Shown: one piece after another, positions 13,723 through 28,900 of the stretch
Layout: each line of letters opens with the position of its first letter
Numbering within the stretch: the first letter of the stretch is position 1
Assembly: GCA_012295275.1 (NCBI GenBank)
Contig: CM022675.1
Location: forward strand, 4,046,642 to 4,110,641
Source of the DNA: Chrysomallon squamiferum
Lineage: Eukaryota; Mollusca; Gastropoda; Neomphalida; Peltospiridae
DNA: 64,000 nt
Reading direction: 5' to 3'
Notes under the pieces: model-generated
Told to the model about the DNA's origin: nothing
Database searches by the model: none
Seen by the model: only the letters and a program-made list of their open reading frames with translations
Made by a program: the position numbers and the translations under genes

Positions 13723-14222
13723 AATTTCATATATATATATATTATGAAACGAATGTTTATTTTAGTTTCCTTAACTTATAGATAACGAAATATTCAAACA
13801 TTTGAATATCGATATTTGAAAATTCAGTGAATTTTTGTTAGTGTACTGTGATTATTACTATTACTGTACCACTACAGCTGCTATTATTACTACCAATAAT
13901 GACTATTACACAACTAACAACACGGTAAAGTACAAATGCTACTATAGCTACTTCCCTTGCTACAACACTATAAACAATATTTTCTTCTTCCAAGTTATCT
14001 TTAAATATTAATTCATCCAATTCTCTCCTATCTGTGTTTGTAATTCCAGGAACTGTGTGTTCGGGATTGTTTGGCTACTACGCCGATCCGTCCGACTGTC
14101 GAGCTTTCTTCATCTGCAGCTGGGGAATCCCCTACAGATTCTACTGTCCACACGGGACACTGTGGAACTCGGGCGAGGGTGTGTGTGACTGGACTCTCAA
14201 CGTAGACTGCCTCAGCAAATAG
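6846..14222 (+). CDS. secreted mucin-like protein with C-terminal chitin-binding (CBM14) domain
   Basis: Four coding exons join in frame (6846-6969, 9818-10006, 10402-13023, 14050-14222; all phase 1 junctions), giving 1,035 residues. A signal peptide (about residues 1-20) is followed by a predicted helical segment with two Cys-poor exons. Then comes a very long low-complexity exon rich in Ser, Thr, Asp, Glu and Asn-X-Thr sites, with imperfect repeats around TQSY (about 219-310) and an acidic run (about 756-795). A Tyr/Pro/Arg-rich segment precedes the end. The last exon is one six-cysteine type-2 chitin-binding domain. Family knowledge: CBM14/peritrophin-A domains bind chitin in peritrophic, cuticular or shell matrices. 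Inference: an extracellular, probably O- and N-glycosylated matrix protein tethered to chitin. It lacks the usual multiple CBM14 domains of peritrophins. The bulk has no family I recognise. The start is the first ATG after the exon-2 acceptor and opens the signal peptide. Confidence 0.8.
6970..9817 (+). other. intron 2 of the chitin-binding gene
   Basis: AT-rich intron with two near-identical AATAAATAAATAAAAATTTATAATA blocks flanked by AAT tracts (7770-7925), many TTTA and TTA runs (8580-9060), and a homopolymer A run (9619-9641). One patch at about 8120-8470 is clearly richer in GC and CpG and contrasts with everything around it. It has no open frame I can defend. Confidence 0.6.
9818..10006 (+). 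CDS. coding exon 3 of chitin-binding gene
   Basis: The acceptor ACAG ends at 9817; the donor is GTGTGT at 10007, a weaker consensus. It encodes residues 42-104, a compact stretch with one Cys (ICQAV context) and alternating hydrophobic and acidic residues, suggesting a small folded or helical segment before the disordered region. I recognise no domain. Confidence 0.75.
10402..13023 (+). CDS. coding exon 4 of chitin-binding gene: long Ser/Thr-rich region
   Basis: One open exon of 2,622 bases without a stop in a very AT-rich setting, bounded by TTTCAG (10401) and GTGAGT (13024). It encodes residues 105-978. Degenerate 15-20-residue repeats built on TQSYT and ST-V-T-ET motifs occupy 10743-11018. 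A Glu/Lys-rich acidic block lies near 12355-12470 and a Thr-rich patch near 12580-12620. The last 100 residues are rich in Tyr, Pro, His and Arg. There is essentially no cysteine, so it is probably disordered and glycosylated. Exon size and composition resemble mucin-type exons. Confidence 0.88.
13024..14049 (+). other. intron 4 of the chitin-binding gene
   Basis: About 1 kb. It contains poly-T (about 13068-13096), poly-A (about 13533-13557) and TA microsatellites (about 13660-13745). It ends with TTCCAG at 14049. No coding signal is seen. Confidence 0.7.
14050..14222 (+). CDS. coding exon 5 of chitin-binding gene: CBM14 domain and stop
   Basis: It encodes a complete type-2 chitin-binding domain, residues 979-1035. 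Six cysteines have spacing C-x12-C-x5-C-x9-C-x12-C-x7-C, with aromatic residues at the usual positions (FGYY, CRAFFIC, YRFYC, LWN..GVCDW). The stop TAG at 14220-14222 follows three residues after the last conserved Cys region. The domain sits alone at the extreme C terminus and in its own exon with phase 1 entry. Confidence 0.93.
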
Positions 14223-14584
14223 ATTCAACTTCAATTATTCTGGGCAGGAATTAGATGCGGAAGTCCTGAATTAATTTATGCGAATCTAAACAGATCCTAT
14301 TTTTCGTAAATCGTAATTGAGAATAAGGCTGCGTAACAAATCGATCAATTTTTAAGACCCTAAACTTTATGAAATTTCACATATGTCTATGTATGTCTGT
14401 GTGTTTTACGTAGGATGGTAAGTGAGCCAAAAAGAAATTAATAATAATAACAGTTTCTTATCTCTGTTCATCTTTGATTAAAATGATGGGCAGGTTTAGA
14501 GTATATTTATAATTATAATATTCAGAATATTTAACGTTAACGCTAGCAAGACTAATCTAACGTCAAACGAAAGAGCTTAAATGA

Positions 14585-14619
<35 letters not shown>

Positions 14620-15830
14620 CTTTTCAAATTCCGAAATCATTTCTATCAGTTAGAAACAAATTCTTTCGATTTTTGAATCAATCAATGTTTGAAATGTTAT
14701 GATAATAATTCTAAGCGAAATGTTGGCAGTTATTGAATTATAGCCGACTAAACTAATTGAATTATAGTCGACTAATGGCGGTCATATTTGTCTAACGCAT
14801 TTGAAACTCCCCACATGAAAAACGAAAGTGGATGAAATGTATGAAGCTGATTCTGTGAATTTATTGTCCCGGAGTCCAGATTATTAATATTATTATTATT
14901 ATCATTCTTAACTAATTTTGTTGGTTTTATTAATTTTGTAACAAATATGATAACCGATCCTTTTACAAATCTAATATGAATTGTACGTCACGATTTTTTA
15001 AATTTTCTTATTTTTATATTTATATTTATATGTGTTCGTTGTACAGTTGTAAAATAATATTTATATTTACGTTTCTAGATTTTGTGTTTATTTCTGATTT
15101 TTTTTTTTTTTGCAATCGTCTACCTGTTCTTCATGTAAAATGAAGCCAGATTACTCTGCCTTACAAAACAGTCCAATATCAAAATAAAATAATTATTGAA
15201 AATACTGAATGAAATTAATGATTGTTTCAGTATTCCATATCAATTTGTAATTTTTGTGCAGGTACGAATAGTAATTATTTTTAACACGTAAATGCTTTTG
15301 TAAGTAAGATATTAAAAATAATTATGTAATGAAAGTTTATCTTCTGGCACAGAACTAGGTTAAATTTACTACTTTTTAACATAAAACCGATCTCAATCCA
15401 ATGGATATTCTTGATTTGAAAAATTCTTCTTTCGTTTTAATTCTTATGAATTTTTCATTACTATATTTTCAGTAATAGGCTGATTAAAGAATTGGGTAAT
15501 TAAAATTTAGACATTAAATGGACAATTTTTACTGCATCTGTCAAACAAAAATCATTTGTTTCTTTGGTCTATTTTTTTAATTTTTATTTTTTATTATTAT
15601 TGTTTTTGTCATACTGCGGTTTGGGGAGATAAATTTTTATACTTATTTTTGTTACTTTTGTACATTAATTAACACTGACTTTTGTAAATAGAGATAATTG
15701 TGTACATACTTTTATACATTTTATATTATTTTTATATTGATTCATACTCTCGCGTCAGCTTTGTATATTTGCACATTTTTGTAACGAGCGAAATAAATAA
15801 TGTATTAATAAAACTCTTTTTTGTTTTTTT
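14223..15830 (+). other. probable 3'UTR of the chitin-binding gene
   Basis: No coding signal follows the stop. Poly(A) signals AATAAA at 15792-15797 and 15807-15812 lie close together at the end of a T-rich stretch, making about 15830 a plausible cleavage region and a UTR of about 1.6 kb. AATAAA is frequent in AT-rich DNA, so the exact end is uncertain. Confidence 0.4.
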
Positions 15831-16149
15831 ATTATGTTACTTTGCATTTTACTTGTAATTTAATCATTTCAACATCGGAGAAGAAGACAAATTAATAAAG
15901 ACGTATAAAAATGAATTTCCTCTTTGCTCCTCTTTTTTTTTTTTTTTTTTTCTATCCCCTTAGCTTTTTTATTTTCTATACATACATACATACATACATA
16001 CATGCATACGTACTTATATTAAAAGAAGAAAACGTTCTAAGGAAAATAAGCAAGAATTAAGAATGTTTACTTAAAATGAATACCATCCATTAACATGAAA
16101 TCGTGTTGCTGGCTTTTTTTTTTTTTGTTTTTTTTTTTTTTTTTTTTTT

Positions 16150-16220
<71 letters not shown>
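16150..16220. repeat. (CT)n microsatellite with flanking poly-T
   Basis: About 34 CT units directly after a run of T at 16115-16149. The open frame crossing it on the - strand is an artefact of the repeat plus a short unrelated flank. Confidence 0.95.
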
Positions 16221-16222
<2 letters not shown>

Positions 16223-16928
16223 CGTAAGACTATTTATTAACTGTTGAAGTACAAAAGGTATATAAGGGTTTATAAGACCAACCTTAATTTCCGTTGACAA
16301 GGATTCGAGTAAATTACATGTTATAGCTTCGTTGCACAAACTGGTGAAATTTACAAACAGTGAAAACTGTGACAAGTCGTGTACAAACATCTGTCCCATT
16401 GTCTGCGCGAGTAACGCGTCTTCCCAGAACTATACAGGAAGTGTAAAACTTTCGTCTGCCTCACGTCTGCTGGATTAACTCCAGTTGTTTCCCTTTATTC
16501 AAAACGTGTAGTCTGTTTTCGTTTGCTTTCCCTTGACATCTTAAAAGATTTTCACTGTTTCGAGAACATGCAAAATAAGTCTTTGAAGTGGAATAGATAA
16601 ATAAAATCAAGATTTTATTATTATTATTTTTTTAAATGTTTGGTTATGTTTTGTGGTTTTTCTCCCTCTTTCTGTGTTACAGAGACATTTTTGTTAGAAT
16701 AATGTTAAATATTATTAAACTTTTGGTGGACAATATTTATAGATGGCTGAAGTATAATAAAAAAAAAGCTAAATTTTCTCTATTTTTTCTTTTTGTTTTT
16801 TTCTCTCTCTACCTCTCTGTTTTGGAGAAATAAGTTGAAATCAGAGTTAAATTTTTAATGAATCCACGTGTACTATCCTTCTGTATGGATGATGAAACGG
16901 TACTAAGTTTTTCATCCAGTGGAGAAAG

Positions 16929-17045
16929 GATGAGATAGTCTTGTGTTGTGCTCGCATCGGTCATACTTGTTTGACCCATTCATTTATCCTGAACAAGGAT
17001 CATCCAACTGTATTAAGTTTATTTTTCAACCGTTTTAAGGCTGTT
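16929..17045 (+). mobile_element. LINE RNase H fragment, copy 1
   Basis: Translating + from 16929 gives DEIVLCCARIGHT and LTHSFIL motifs. These match the C-terminal RNase H region of Jockey/I-like non-LTR retrotransposon ORF2 (usual pattern E-V-x-L-x-R-L-R-I-G-H-T-x-L-T-H). The reading continues only about 30 residues and then decays into TTTA repeats. It is a dead 3' fragment. Homologous copies lie at 19010 and 21590. The LINE assignment comes from recognising the motif, not from a search. Confidence 0.5.
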
Positions 17046-17185
17046 TGCGGTTTTTATTATTTATTTATTTATTTAATTATTTTAAATAGTCCTATAACAT
17101 TCAGCTTACTATCCTGAATGTAAAGCTACCAAAGTTTGTCTCTAGATGTCAAGGTGTTACTAGAACATTGTCTGCTGTAGTGAAG

Positions 17186-17211
17186 GAACTGTAATAAAAA
17201 AACATTTCTAA

Positions 17212-17287
<76 letters not shown>

Positions 17288-19195
17288 GAGATGTTTGTTG
17301 AAAAAACTGGAGAACAAAGTGAAATCTTTAGCATTATTACTATATGCACTACCGTTCTGTATCGAAAGAGGAATTGTAATTCTTTCTTCTTTTTTTTGTT
17401 TTCTTTCCTTCGTTTCAGTTCCTTTCTCTCTCCTCTTTCTGCACCACACACAGAGATATTTGTTGCGGTAATCTGAGAACCGCTTGATATATTTTAGCGT
17501 TATGTTAATAAAAAAAAATATTATATCAATAAAATATACATGTGTCTTACTTCATTTCAACCACAGAAACACGAGCATACCTTTATTACATTAACATATT
17601 ATTAAATTGAATTACTGTTTTAAAAAGAAAAAGAAAAATTCATCTGTAAAACAGTGTTGAAAACCAAGCATGGATTGACATATTTGGTACAAATATCAAC
17701 AGTTAAAGAAATGATATACTTTCTGAGGTTGTCCTCTAAGAATGAAAATTTTACAAATAAATTCCAGGCTATAAAATGAAAGAAACGTTAAATCATTTTA
17801 TAATAGTGAACAGTTAAGTTGTATTGCACATTACATAAACAAAGTTGATTAAACTCCTTCTTTATTTTACTTTAGTTTTGTTTAAATTTTAATAACTTAA
17901 ACGTCAGAGTAATATGAAATGAGTAATCAATTTTAATGATTAATATACGTGAATATAGTTTGATGTTCTAAACAAACAGAGAAAAAAAACCTAACTATTC
18001 TAATGTGCTTATTATTTGTCACAATTGACTTTAGTCTCACAACTCTTTACCAGTGGAACTGTTCTCTTCTTACCAGGGTAATAACTGTGTCTCAACAGTT
18101 ATTCTAATAATCATCGCATTATATTGCCACTCCTCGCCTTCGACAATTATTCTGAAAAATATTAAAGAATTATTCTGTTAGTAGTTAATTCCATTTATCA
18201 CACCACAGATAAGTTATAATGAGACAGAAAGAGCAAACGTGAGATTAAATATTTAGTTTCTTTTATCAAGCACTGTCATCTTGTACGTACTACTTTTTGA
18301 GGAGGATTTGCGTTCTTCCTAAACCCGCCAGACAGCTTTGTATTTATTTATTTATTTTAAATAGGCCATTTAGAAAATATCTCTGTTGATATATGATAAC
18401 GTAGAGTTGCTTGATTTGTAAAAATATATCTTAAAGGCTGTTCACAGATCCGTTTTTTATTTTTTATTTATTTATTTATTTATTTCTGCTTCTTTATACT
18501 GGCAGTAGTAGCAGTAAGATATAAAAAAATCACGAAACAGATATCGATAACAAATAAATAAGTTGAATAAAAAAATTAATAAAATAACAACAATACTACT
18601 ACTATTACTACTACTACTACCACCACTAATAATAATAACAATAACAACAACAACAACAACAATAATAAAATAAACTTGATGAACTAGAACAGGAGTCTAA
18701 TAATGATATATGACATTTACAGCGTCCATTGGGTTCAGAGAGTATCCTTTCCTTTTTCATATTTCGTTGGGTTTTATTTAACATTTTAACTTCTATTGTT
18801 TTTAGTTGGATTTTTTTCTTTATTTTATTTTGCTTTGTTTTCTGCTCCCTTATAGCTACTAGTACTGAAAATATTTATGAAAGGGAAGAATGAGAAATAA
18901 CGATCTGAAATAAATAAAAAACAAATTTCACGAAATTTATGCCATTCAGTATGATAAAAATAAATAACTATTGTGAGATAGCGTACTTTCGCTCACTCTT
19001 AAGAAAGTCGTGGAAAAGTGGCAGTCCTCTTACTGTCAGTGTAGGAAGGATGAGATAGTCTTGTGTTGTGCTCGCATCGGTCATACTTGTTTGACCCATT
19101 CATTTATCTTGAAGAAGAATCGTCCAACTGTATTAAGTTTATTTCTGATCCATTTCAAGGCTGTTTGCGGTTTCTATTTATTTATTTATTTATTT
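17186..19195. repeat. left copy of a ~2-kb direct duplication
   Basis: This block reappears at 19722-21785 in the same order and orientation, including the CT tract (17216-17284 here, 19747-19860 there), a TACT/TAATAA block and the next RNase H fragment. By eye only scattered substitutions and repeat-length changes distinguish them (offset 2,576 at the CT tract, 2,592 near the right end). This indicates a recent duplication. It contains no gene. Confidence 0.9.
19010..19155 (+). mobile_element. LINE RNase H fragment, copy 2
   Basis: The longest readable fragment begins with EKWQSSYCQCRKDEIV and continues through the ARIGHT and LTHSFI motifs typical of RNase H in non-LTR elements. It then collapses into TTTA and poly-T sequence. 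A partly deleted second echo of the same unit follows at about 19298-19460, missing the centre of the motif. No reverse transcriptase domain is nearby, so the element cannot be autonomous. Confidence 0.55.
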
Positions 19196-19207
19196 ATTTA
19201 TTTTATT

Positions 19208-19244
<37 letters not shown>

Positions 19245-19721
19245 TCCCTTTATATTCAGCTTTTTTTTTTTTTTTTTTTTTTTTTTTGAAAACTGTATGC
19301 CATTCAGTATGAAAAATAAATAACTATTGTGAGATAGCGTACTTTTCAGCTTAGCATCCTGAATCGCATCGGTCATAAATTCATTTATCTTGAAGAAGAA
19401 TCGTCCAACTGTATTAAGTTTATTTCTGATCCATTTGCTGTTTGCGGTTTCTATTTATTTATTTAGATTTTATTTATTTATTTTATTAAAAATATTTTTT
19501 TTTTTTTTTTAACCTAGTCCCTTTATATTCAGCTTTTCATCCTATGTTTTTCTCCAATTTCGACTGCTGTGTCGAGACACTTGATGTTGTAAAAATATCC
19601 GTTATACGGCTATTAACCTAGTCCCGTTTTCTTTTCTTTTTCATTTTCTATTTTTTTTTCCTTTCTCTGTGTTTGAAGGTGACATGTCTTAAGTAAGGCG
19701 AACATTCTCAGCACTTCTGCT

Positions 19722-21785
<2,064 letters not shown>

Positions 21786-22059
21786 TTATTTATTTATTTT
21801 ATTTTATTATTATTATTTTTTTTTATTTATGTGGGTTTTTTTTTGGTTTTTTAAACAGTCCCATTATATTCAGCTTATCATCCTGAATGTAAATCTGCCA
21901 ATTTCGACTGCTGTGTCGAGACACTTGATGCTGTAAAAATATCCGTTATACGGCTGTTAATTAAGTCCGGTTTTTTTTTTCATTTTTTTTTTTTTTTTTT
22001 TTTTTTTAACTTTCTCTGTGTTTGAAGGTGACATGTCTTAAGTAAGGAACCGGATCCGT

Positions 22060-24659
22060 TTTTTAATTTTTATTATTATTATTATTTTTTTTTTTGCTGC
22101 TTCTTTATACTGGTAGTAGTAGTAAAATATGTTAAAAATCACGAAACAGATAACGACAAGTAAATAGGTTGAATAAAAAAGTTACATCATGGTTTGGTAA
22201 TATGAACAACCATCCTTACCCTTATCAGTGTAAATCATAAAAAGTTCTGAAAAATGGGCACAAAATAATTTAATTTGGAAGTTTAAACATTTCCGTGAGC
22301 TTACGGAAACATCCGATCGAAATCCAATATGGCACCGTCGAACGCCGATTAGTGTTTATAAACTTTTAAATACGTATGCCTTCGTAATGCAATCAATTCT
22401 ATATGTATTATTAAAAGTAATTTGGGGAAATATGTCATTTAATCAATGTCTCGTATACACAGATGTCCATTACTGAGTAGAAATTGCTGCAAAGGTCGAA
22501 ACCTTTTTTTCTTATTTTTGTTAACTTATATGTCATGCCGTCTCGTACACGTTTCGTACTATATATTTTTTTACATGTTACAACGATGTCGCCAGCCAAA
22601 AAATAAAACAATAATAAAATAAAATAAAATAAATAATTTTCACAGACACTGGCGCGTGAATATGAAGATGACTATTCTCATTAGGTACCATAATGTGGAC
22701 ACGTTACTCTGCTAAAACTCCACAGCGGACAGTTCTGAATTCATAGCTGTAATTCTTTTATATATATATTTATTTCCATTTTCAATGCATTAGAGGACGT
22801 ATTGACATGTAAAAAAAGCAAACTGATCACGTGTTATTTGAATGATTACCTTGATACATTCATTATAACGCTTGAACCAGTTTTACTCCAGAAAATGTTT
22901 TCAAAATTTAAAGGTCCGTCAACCGGCCTTATAAAATTTTTCATTAAAAATTAAATTTTCACTCTTTCGTTAAAACAAAAAGCTTTCGACTTCTAAAACA
23001 TGCACTATTATGTATGCAAACAATGAGTTTCCTATTTTTATATTTTAAAATAATCATTGGTCCATGCTACTGTTATAATGTCTTTTGTAAATAAAAGTGA
23101 TTATTTATTTATTAACATATATTTTTTTTTTTTTTTTTTTTTTATTAGAAACAGTCTAAATCTATGACAAAAAAGTTCGCCTGATGTAGTTATATTTAAA
23201 AACAAAAAAAAACAAAAAAGATAACACCAATTATAATGAATGACTGAAAATACCCATACATTTATAAAGTCGTATTATTAAATTCCTTTCTTTACTTGTG
23301 TTTTTTTTTTTGAGGAACGTTTGTTGTTATCCTGTGATCGTAAATATTCTCATGTTTTTGTTTTTGTTTAATAAACTGTGCGTGCAATTTATTTAAAATT
23401 CCAGTGGATTAATAACTAGCGAAAACCTAGTTTCTTACAAAATACAAGATTTAGTGGGCGAACTAGAATGTAGTAATTTTCGCGCGCAGAGACACAGACG
23501 TACGCTGCACAATACACACACATGCACAAGTATACACACAGAAAGACATGTACTCATACACTGAGAGTTGTGTTTTGTTGAACAAAAGAAGCAAAAACCT
23601 TTCTGCTGATTAAAATTGTTTGACATGACAAATATTTTATGGGAAAATTCATGTAATAGATATAATAGGGAAAAATTTATATTGCTGTTTTATTTAACAT
23701 AAATTCGTTGGCAATGTTGTTTTGGGTTTTTTTATTTTTATTTTTATTTATTTTTTATTTATTTATTTTTTATTATTTATTTATTATTATTTATTTATTT
23801 TTTTTTATTTTTTTTTTTTTTTTTACGTAAAATTAATCTATTATTGTTGTTGTTGTTTGTTGTTGTTATCTTATTTTATTTTAAATAAATTATGGCTCAG
23901 AAATTTTCTTTAGTTAATTTATTTTGTTACCTTTCGACACTTTTATTGCAGAATGACAATTTAAAATGATCTTTATCTCATCGTTATATACTAAAAAATA
24001 TCATATTTATTTTATTACATTTCATAAGTTAAGTTTATTATAAAAGGTAACAGTAAAACTTTAACAAATCTGAAAGTTTAAATATCATTAAATGCTTAGA
24101 TTTTATATGCAGTCATGTTTGTGAAAACTGATATTTAGCTACAATGTATGTTAATGATGATTTATTCATTTCCCAATCCGAACAGGATTCTTAGATTTGT
24201 TACATGGTGTTGTATTGACTTTCCTGTTTATCGTTGAATGCATGAAAAAAATCATAAAAGTGTTTTCACTGAACTGTTAAATAAAATATTTTTTCTTAAT
24301 TCTTCTTCAAGATATCAACATGAGCACATATAACATCTTTGGAAAACCTCATTTTGAAAATCAATATTATAAGAAAAATATGTAATTATAACTTTTTTAT
24401 ATATATATATATATATATCACAAAAAGAGAAAAAAAAATTGGAATAAAAAATAATTTTAAAAATTCCTAAGACTGTTGAGAAATGTACAAGAATTAAAAA
24501 ATAAAACAGTTTTAAAATATGTAAGATATTTATTTATTTATATATACGTATATATAATATATATCACAATATACAGAGAAACACGTACGTGTGTTTCTTT
24601 CACAAAAAAATATTGCAGACTACCCATATTTGGTTGAGTTCATAGAACATTTGATTGTG

Positions 24660-24692
<33 letters not shown>

Positions 24693-25883
24693 TGATTTTA
24701 ACATTCCTCCCAGACAAACACATACAAGACGTTTGATAAACAGATATACAAATCAAATTTACACACAAACACACATACATACAATGTTATATTAGTTGTC
24801 TAGTTTTTAACTAAACATTAAACAATGAAGTAAAATAAAAATCTAACAGAGGCCTACCAATCTAAACTATGCGTTTCAAAATGGTGTTGAAATTATTTTT
24901 TGTGGGTGCAAGTTTTGGCAAAGAAAATAAAAACTGAACAGTTACCCAAAATATTTGTTTATTCATTAATGTTTCACTTCATAGTTTATGTTACCCGTTT
25001 TACTGGCTTGGTGGAGACAAGTGGATCCAGAAAGAAATGGGGGATGATGAGAAATGTCTGAATAAATTTCTTTAATGTTTAATTCGGAAATTTAAATAAA
25101 TAAATAAGTAAATAAATAAATAAATAAATAAAAATGTTTAAATTAATTATTATTATTATTATTATAATTTTTTTTTTTTTTTTTTTTGTCAAACTTTGTT
25201 ATTTAAGATAGTATTTACAAAAATAATTGAAACCAAACCAAATTTAAAGAATTCGAGGTTCTCTCCAGAAGACTGGAACCACTTAAATCCAGAAGACTGG
25301 AACCACTTAAAACCACAAAACAATATAAACATAAGTAATATTAAAATAATAATAGCAGTAATTATTTTCATAAAAATAACACTTTTCTTAAAACTTGTTA
25401 ACAGTGAACTGACTGTTTGACATGAGTTAAGTAACATTACTAGCTAGTCTCAACACACAGAGAAAAATCTGACTAAGAGTAACCTGTTCAAACCAAACAC
25501 TGAATAAACCACTACTGTGTTTCTTAGTCTTCACTTTCATAACCTGTATCTGATGTATTAAAAATAATGGATACCATATTCTATGCTTCACATACATTAA
25601 GAAATTAAACTGGGAAAGTTGAACAAAATTTAAAAATAAAATAAAATAAAACTAATAAATAAATAAATAAATAAATAAATAAAAAATAATTTGATGATTA
25701 GCAAGTTAAACGACTGAAGTAACAAAACAAATGAAAGTAAGACATTAATAAAAATAAACAAATAGAGAATAACCTTATAATGCACCCACTGGAATATATT
25801 CATAAAGCCATTTTTTTTTTTTTTTTTAGTTCATTCCTTAATAAAAGCAGGCATAAAACACTGTCCAACATTTGATTTAACAA

Positions 25884-25917
<34 letters not shown>

Positions 25918-28900
25918 TATAAAATAAAAAAAAATAAAAATCCAAACTCATGTTAATAATAATAATAATAATAACTCTGTGATCAGTGTTTACACCTGCT
26001 GAAAATAATTATGAAGAGGCATGAAACTGTTTTATTTATTTTCTTTCTTTTTAAATTATTTTTTTAACTAAAATTATTTAATTATTGTAAAAAAATTTTT
26101 TTTTTTTTTTTTGGTTGATTATATTTCATTCTCCATGGTTGTTTTATTACTTCTTTTATTCTGTTGTTTTTTTTACATTTCATAATTTCTTTTATAATTT
26201 ATTAATTATTTAAAATATTAAAAACAAACACCTCCTTCATGATTATTTCCTAAAGACAATATTTAAAAAAGAAAACAAAACAAAAAAAGAGACTGAAAAA
26301 GAAATTGCAAAGTTACATTTAAACCCTCTGTTAGTACATATGAACCCGTATACAGAACATTCTTTTACTCATAATACCAGCCACCTGACTAAAGCAACAA
26401 CTATATACTGTTTATGCAAGTGAATTTATAAAGAGGTGCTTTTAGACAAAATATTAAAAGCTGTTTGACCTGCCATTCCCCAACTTCTGGTACAAGTGGA
26501 AAAATACAGTGGGTAATAATAACTCACTGTTTAAAAAACAAACAAATTTGAAGAATGTTGATGTGGATACTAAGCTAAAATTAAGCTATCTATGAAAAGC
26601 ACATTTCTAAATGTTCTTTTTTTCATGAAAGCATGTAAAACCACAATGTTAATTAAACTGACAAATGTAACAGAAAGTATTAAACAGATTTTACAAAATT
26701 GTTATTAAAAGGACTGTTTTAATCATAATCAAAATAATAATCAAAAATAAATAAATGTTTTAATATATTTGCTAGAAGAAAAAGAAAAACTTCTAGGTTT
26801 TCATAATATGCATTAAATTTAAAAAAAAAAAAAAAAAAAAAAATACAAGAGAAAACAAAAAACAGAATAGGTATCTAATATTCAAGCAGTTTTAGGTGAC
26901 ATACAATATAGTAATTATTAACAGAAAAGAACAAGCAAAAAAACAGCAAGAAATAGTTTTTTTTAAATAAATAAAAAAAATATATATATGTTAGTAGCTT
27001 ATGAATTTTATCTTAAACTGACTAGAAAAATCTTTCTAAATGGCAAAAAATGTGTTTTTTGTTTTGTTTTTTAATTATTATTATCTGCAATTTTTGTTCT
27101 TTTCTGGATGTTATTTAACAAAAAAAAAAGAAAGAAAAAAGAACATTTAGTTTTGATAATTAACACTCATGTGATAAATAACAAATATACACCTTAACAA
27201 CCCCAAATTCCAAGAGAAAAATTATAAAAGGGTGGATTATATCAACAATGGCAATAATAGAGAAAAAAAATGATATTCAAATTAACTATTTTCAAACTAT
27301 GAAATGTAATTTTATAAACAGCTGTTAAAAAAAAAAAAAAAAAAAAAAAAAATCTATAATTATTTTATTTCACTTTATTACTATCTTAAAATTTATTGTT
27401 ACTTTGTTTTTACATTATTCTAATATTTGCTTTATTTTTATTTAATTTTTATTTAATTTTTCTTTTTTAATTATACTTATAAAATAATAATAAAACATAA
27501 TATAATTATAAAAGATTTATAATTCTACCAAAAATGCCACGATCAAACCCCACCACCTTAAAATATTCTCAATGGAAATAATATAACAGGGAAGACAATC
27601 ACCTGTAAGATTAAATATGATAAATGTTTCATAAAGCAGTATTCTCAGTATGTGATTTACAAAAACTTGTTTGAGAGAGAGAGATACTTTAACATTAAAT
27701 GTGGTTTTAGAATAAAATAAAGTTTACAATGAAATGAATTTCTCAAACAAAAATATAATAAAAATTTAAAATAGAAAAAAAAAAATATTGTTGAAGTATA
27801 AAAGTCATTTTGACTGAGGTGTTCACAAAGACAAATTCAGTTACACACACAACAAGATGGTTTGATGAATCACATAGTGTGAAGACAGCTTAAACAATAC
27901 AGTTTGTATGCACGAATATAAACAAAACATCTGCTTTAAAATCATTCTGCCCTTGTTAGCATTTGCACAATGTATATAACAATAATCAGCAACTTTGACA
28001 AATGCAAAAATCAATAATAACACAATTACTATTAAAAAGACATCAACAACATACCGGTACCCTTTGTTATATAAAGTAATATTGGTACAAAAATATAAAT
28101 TTGTTTTTATTCACAATAAATTCCAGTTTGTTAAATATAATATCTCTACAAATCTATTTCTAAAACCCATATTTACAATTAACAAATAAATATTTTCTTG
28201 CAATAATAACTACATTACTGCTTTGTATGATTTTTGATTTTTGATTTTTATTTTTTTTTCTATTTTTTTTTTTTGTATCTTTGTCATTATTATTATAAAG
28301 AAAACGTTTTTTTAGGACAATTCAATTTATTTTTGGAATTTTATGTCTTTTACACAATGTAAATAAATGATATATGATTCCAAATCATTTTTTGGTTTTT
28401 TTTTTTTCTTTTTTTTTTTTTTAAATAATGCATATAATTACAGACTTAAATTTTCTACTCTTTTCAGTTAATATATTTTCTTTTAAAAACATAGTACATA
28501 ATTATAAACAGAAGCTGCGTATTAATTTAAATCTTAGTTTTACTTACAAAACAATTTATTAAACATTTTACAATTCAGCTAAAAACATTGTCTCGATCAT
28601 AAATATAAAATGAATTATTATAGAAAGCAAATGTAATGCAACTTTGTATTATTACAATAAATGTAAGAGCGAAAAAAAAAAAATAGTTATTACTATGTAT
28701 GCATGATACTGAAGTATCTCTATTAAAATTAATCTATAAGCATTATTCTGAAATACTTCTTTTTTAAAATTAAGCAGCCTTACTAAAATATTAGAGGTTG
28801 ACATGCAGTTGTATAATATTAGAATCAGTGATTTTTAAAATTTTTGACATTGACACATCATTGATATGAATGCTGCTTAATTTTAAATGCACTACATTTT

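Noticed and set aside
16067-16399. - strand frame beginning MGQMFVHDLSQF as a small gene
   Set aside because: About 60 residues of non-repeat sequence are followed by CT-repeat and poly-T translation; no splice structure, domain or second exon was found.
17126-17449. Open frames with long Arg-Glu or Ser-Leu repeats at 6.3, 16.2, 17.2 and 19.8 kb
   Set aside because: They are translations of (CT)n microsatellites with no flanking coding signal.
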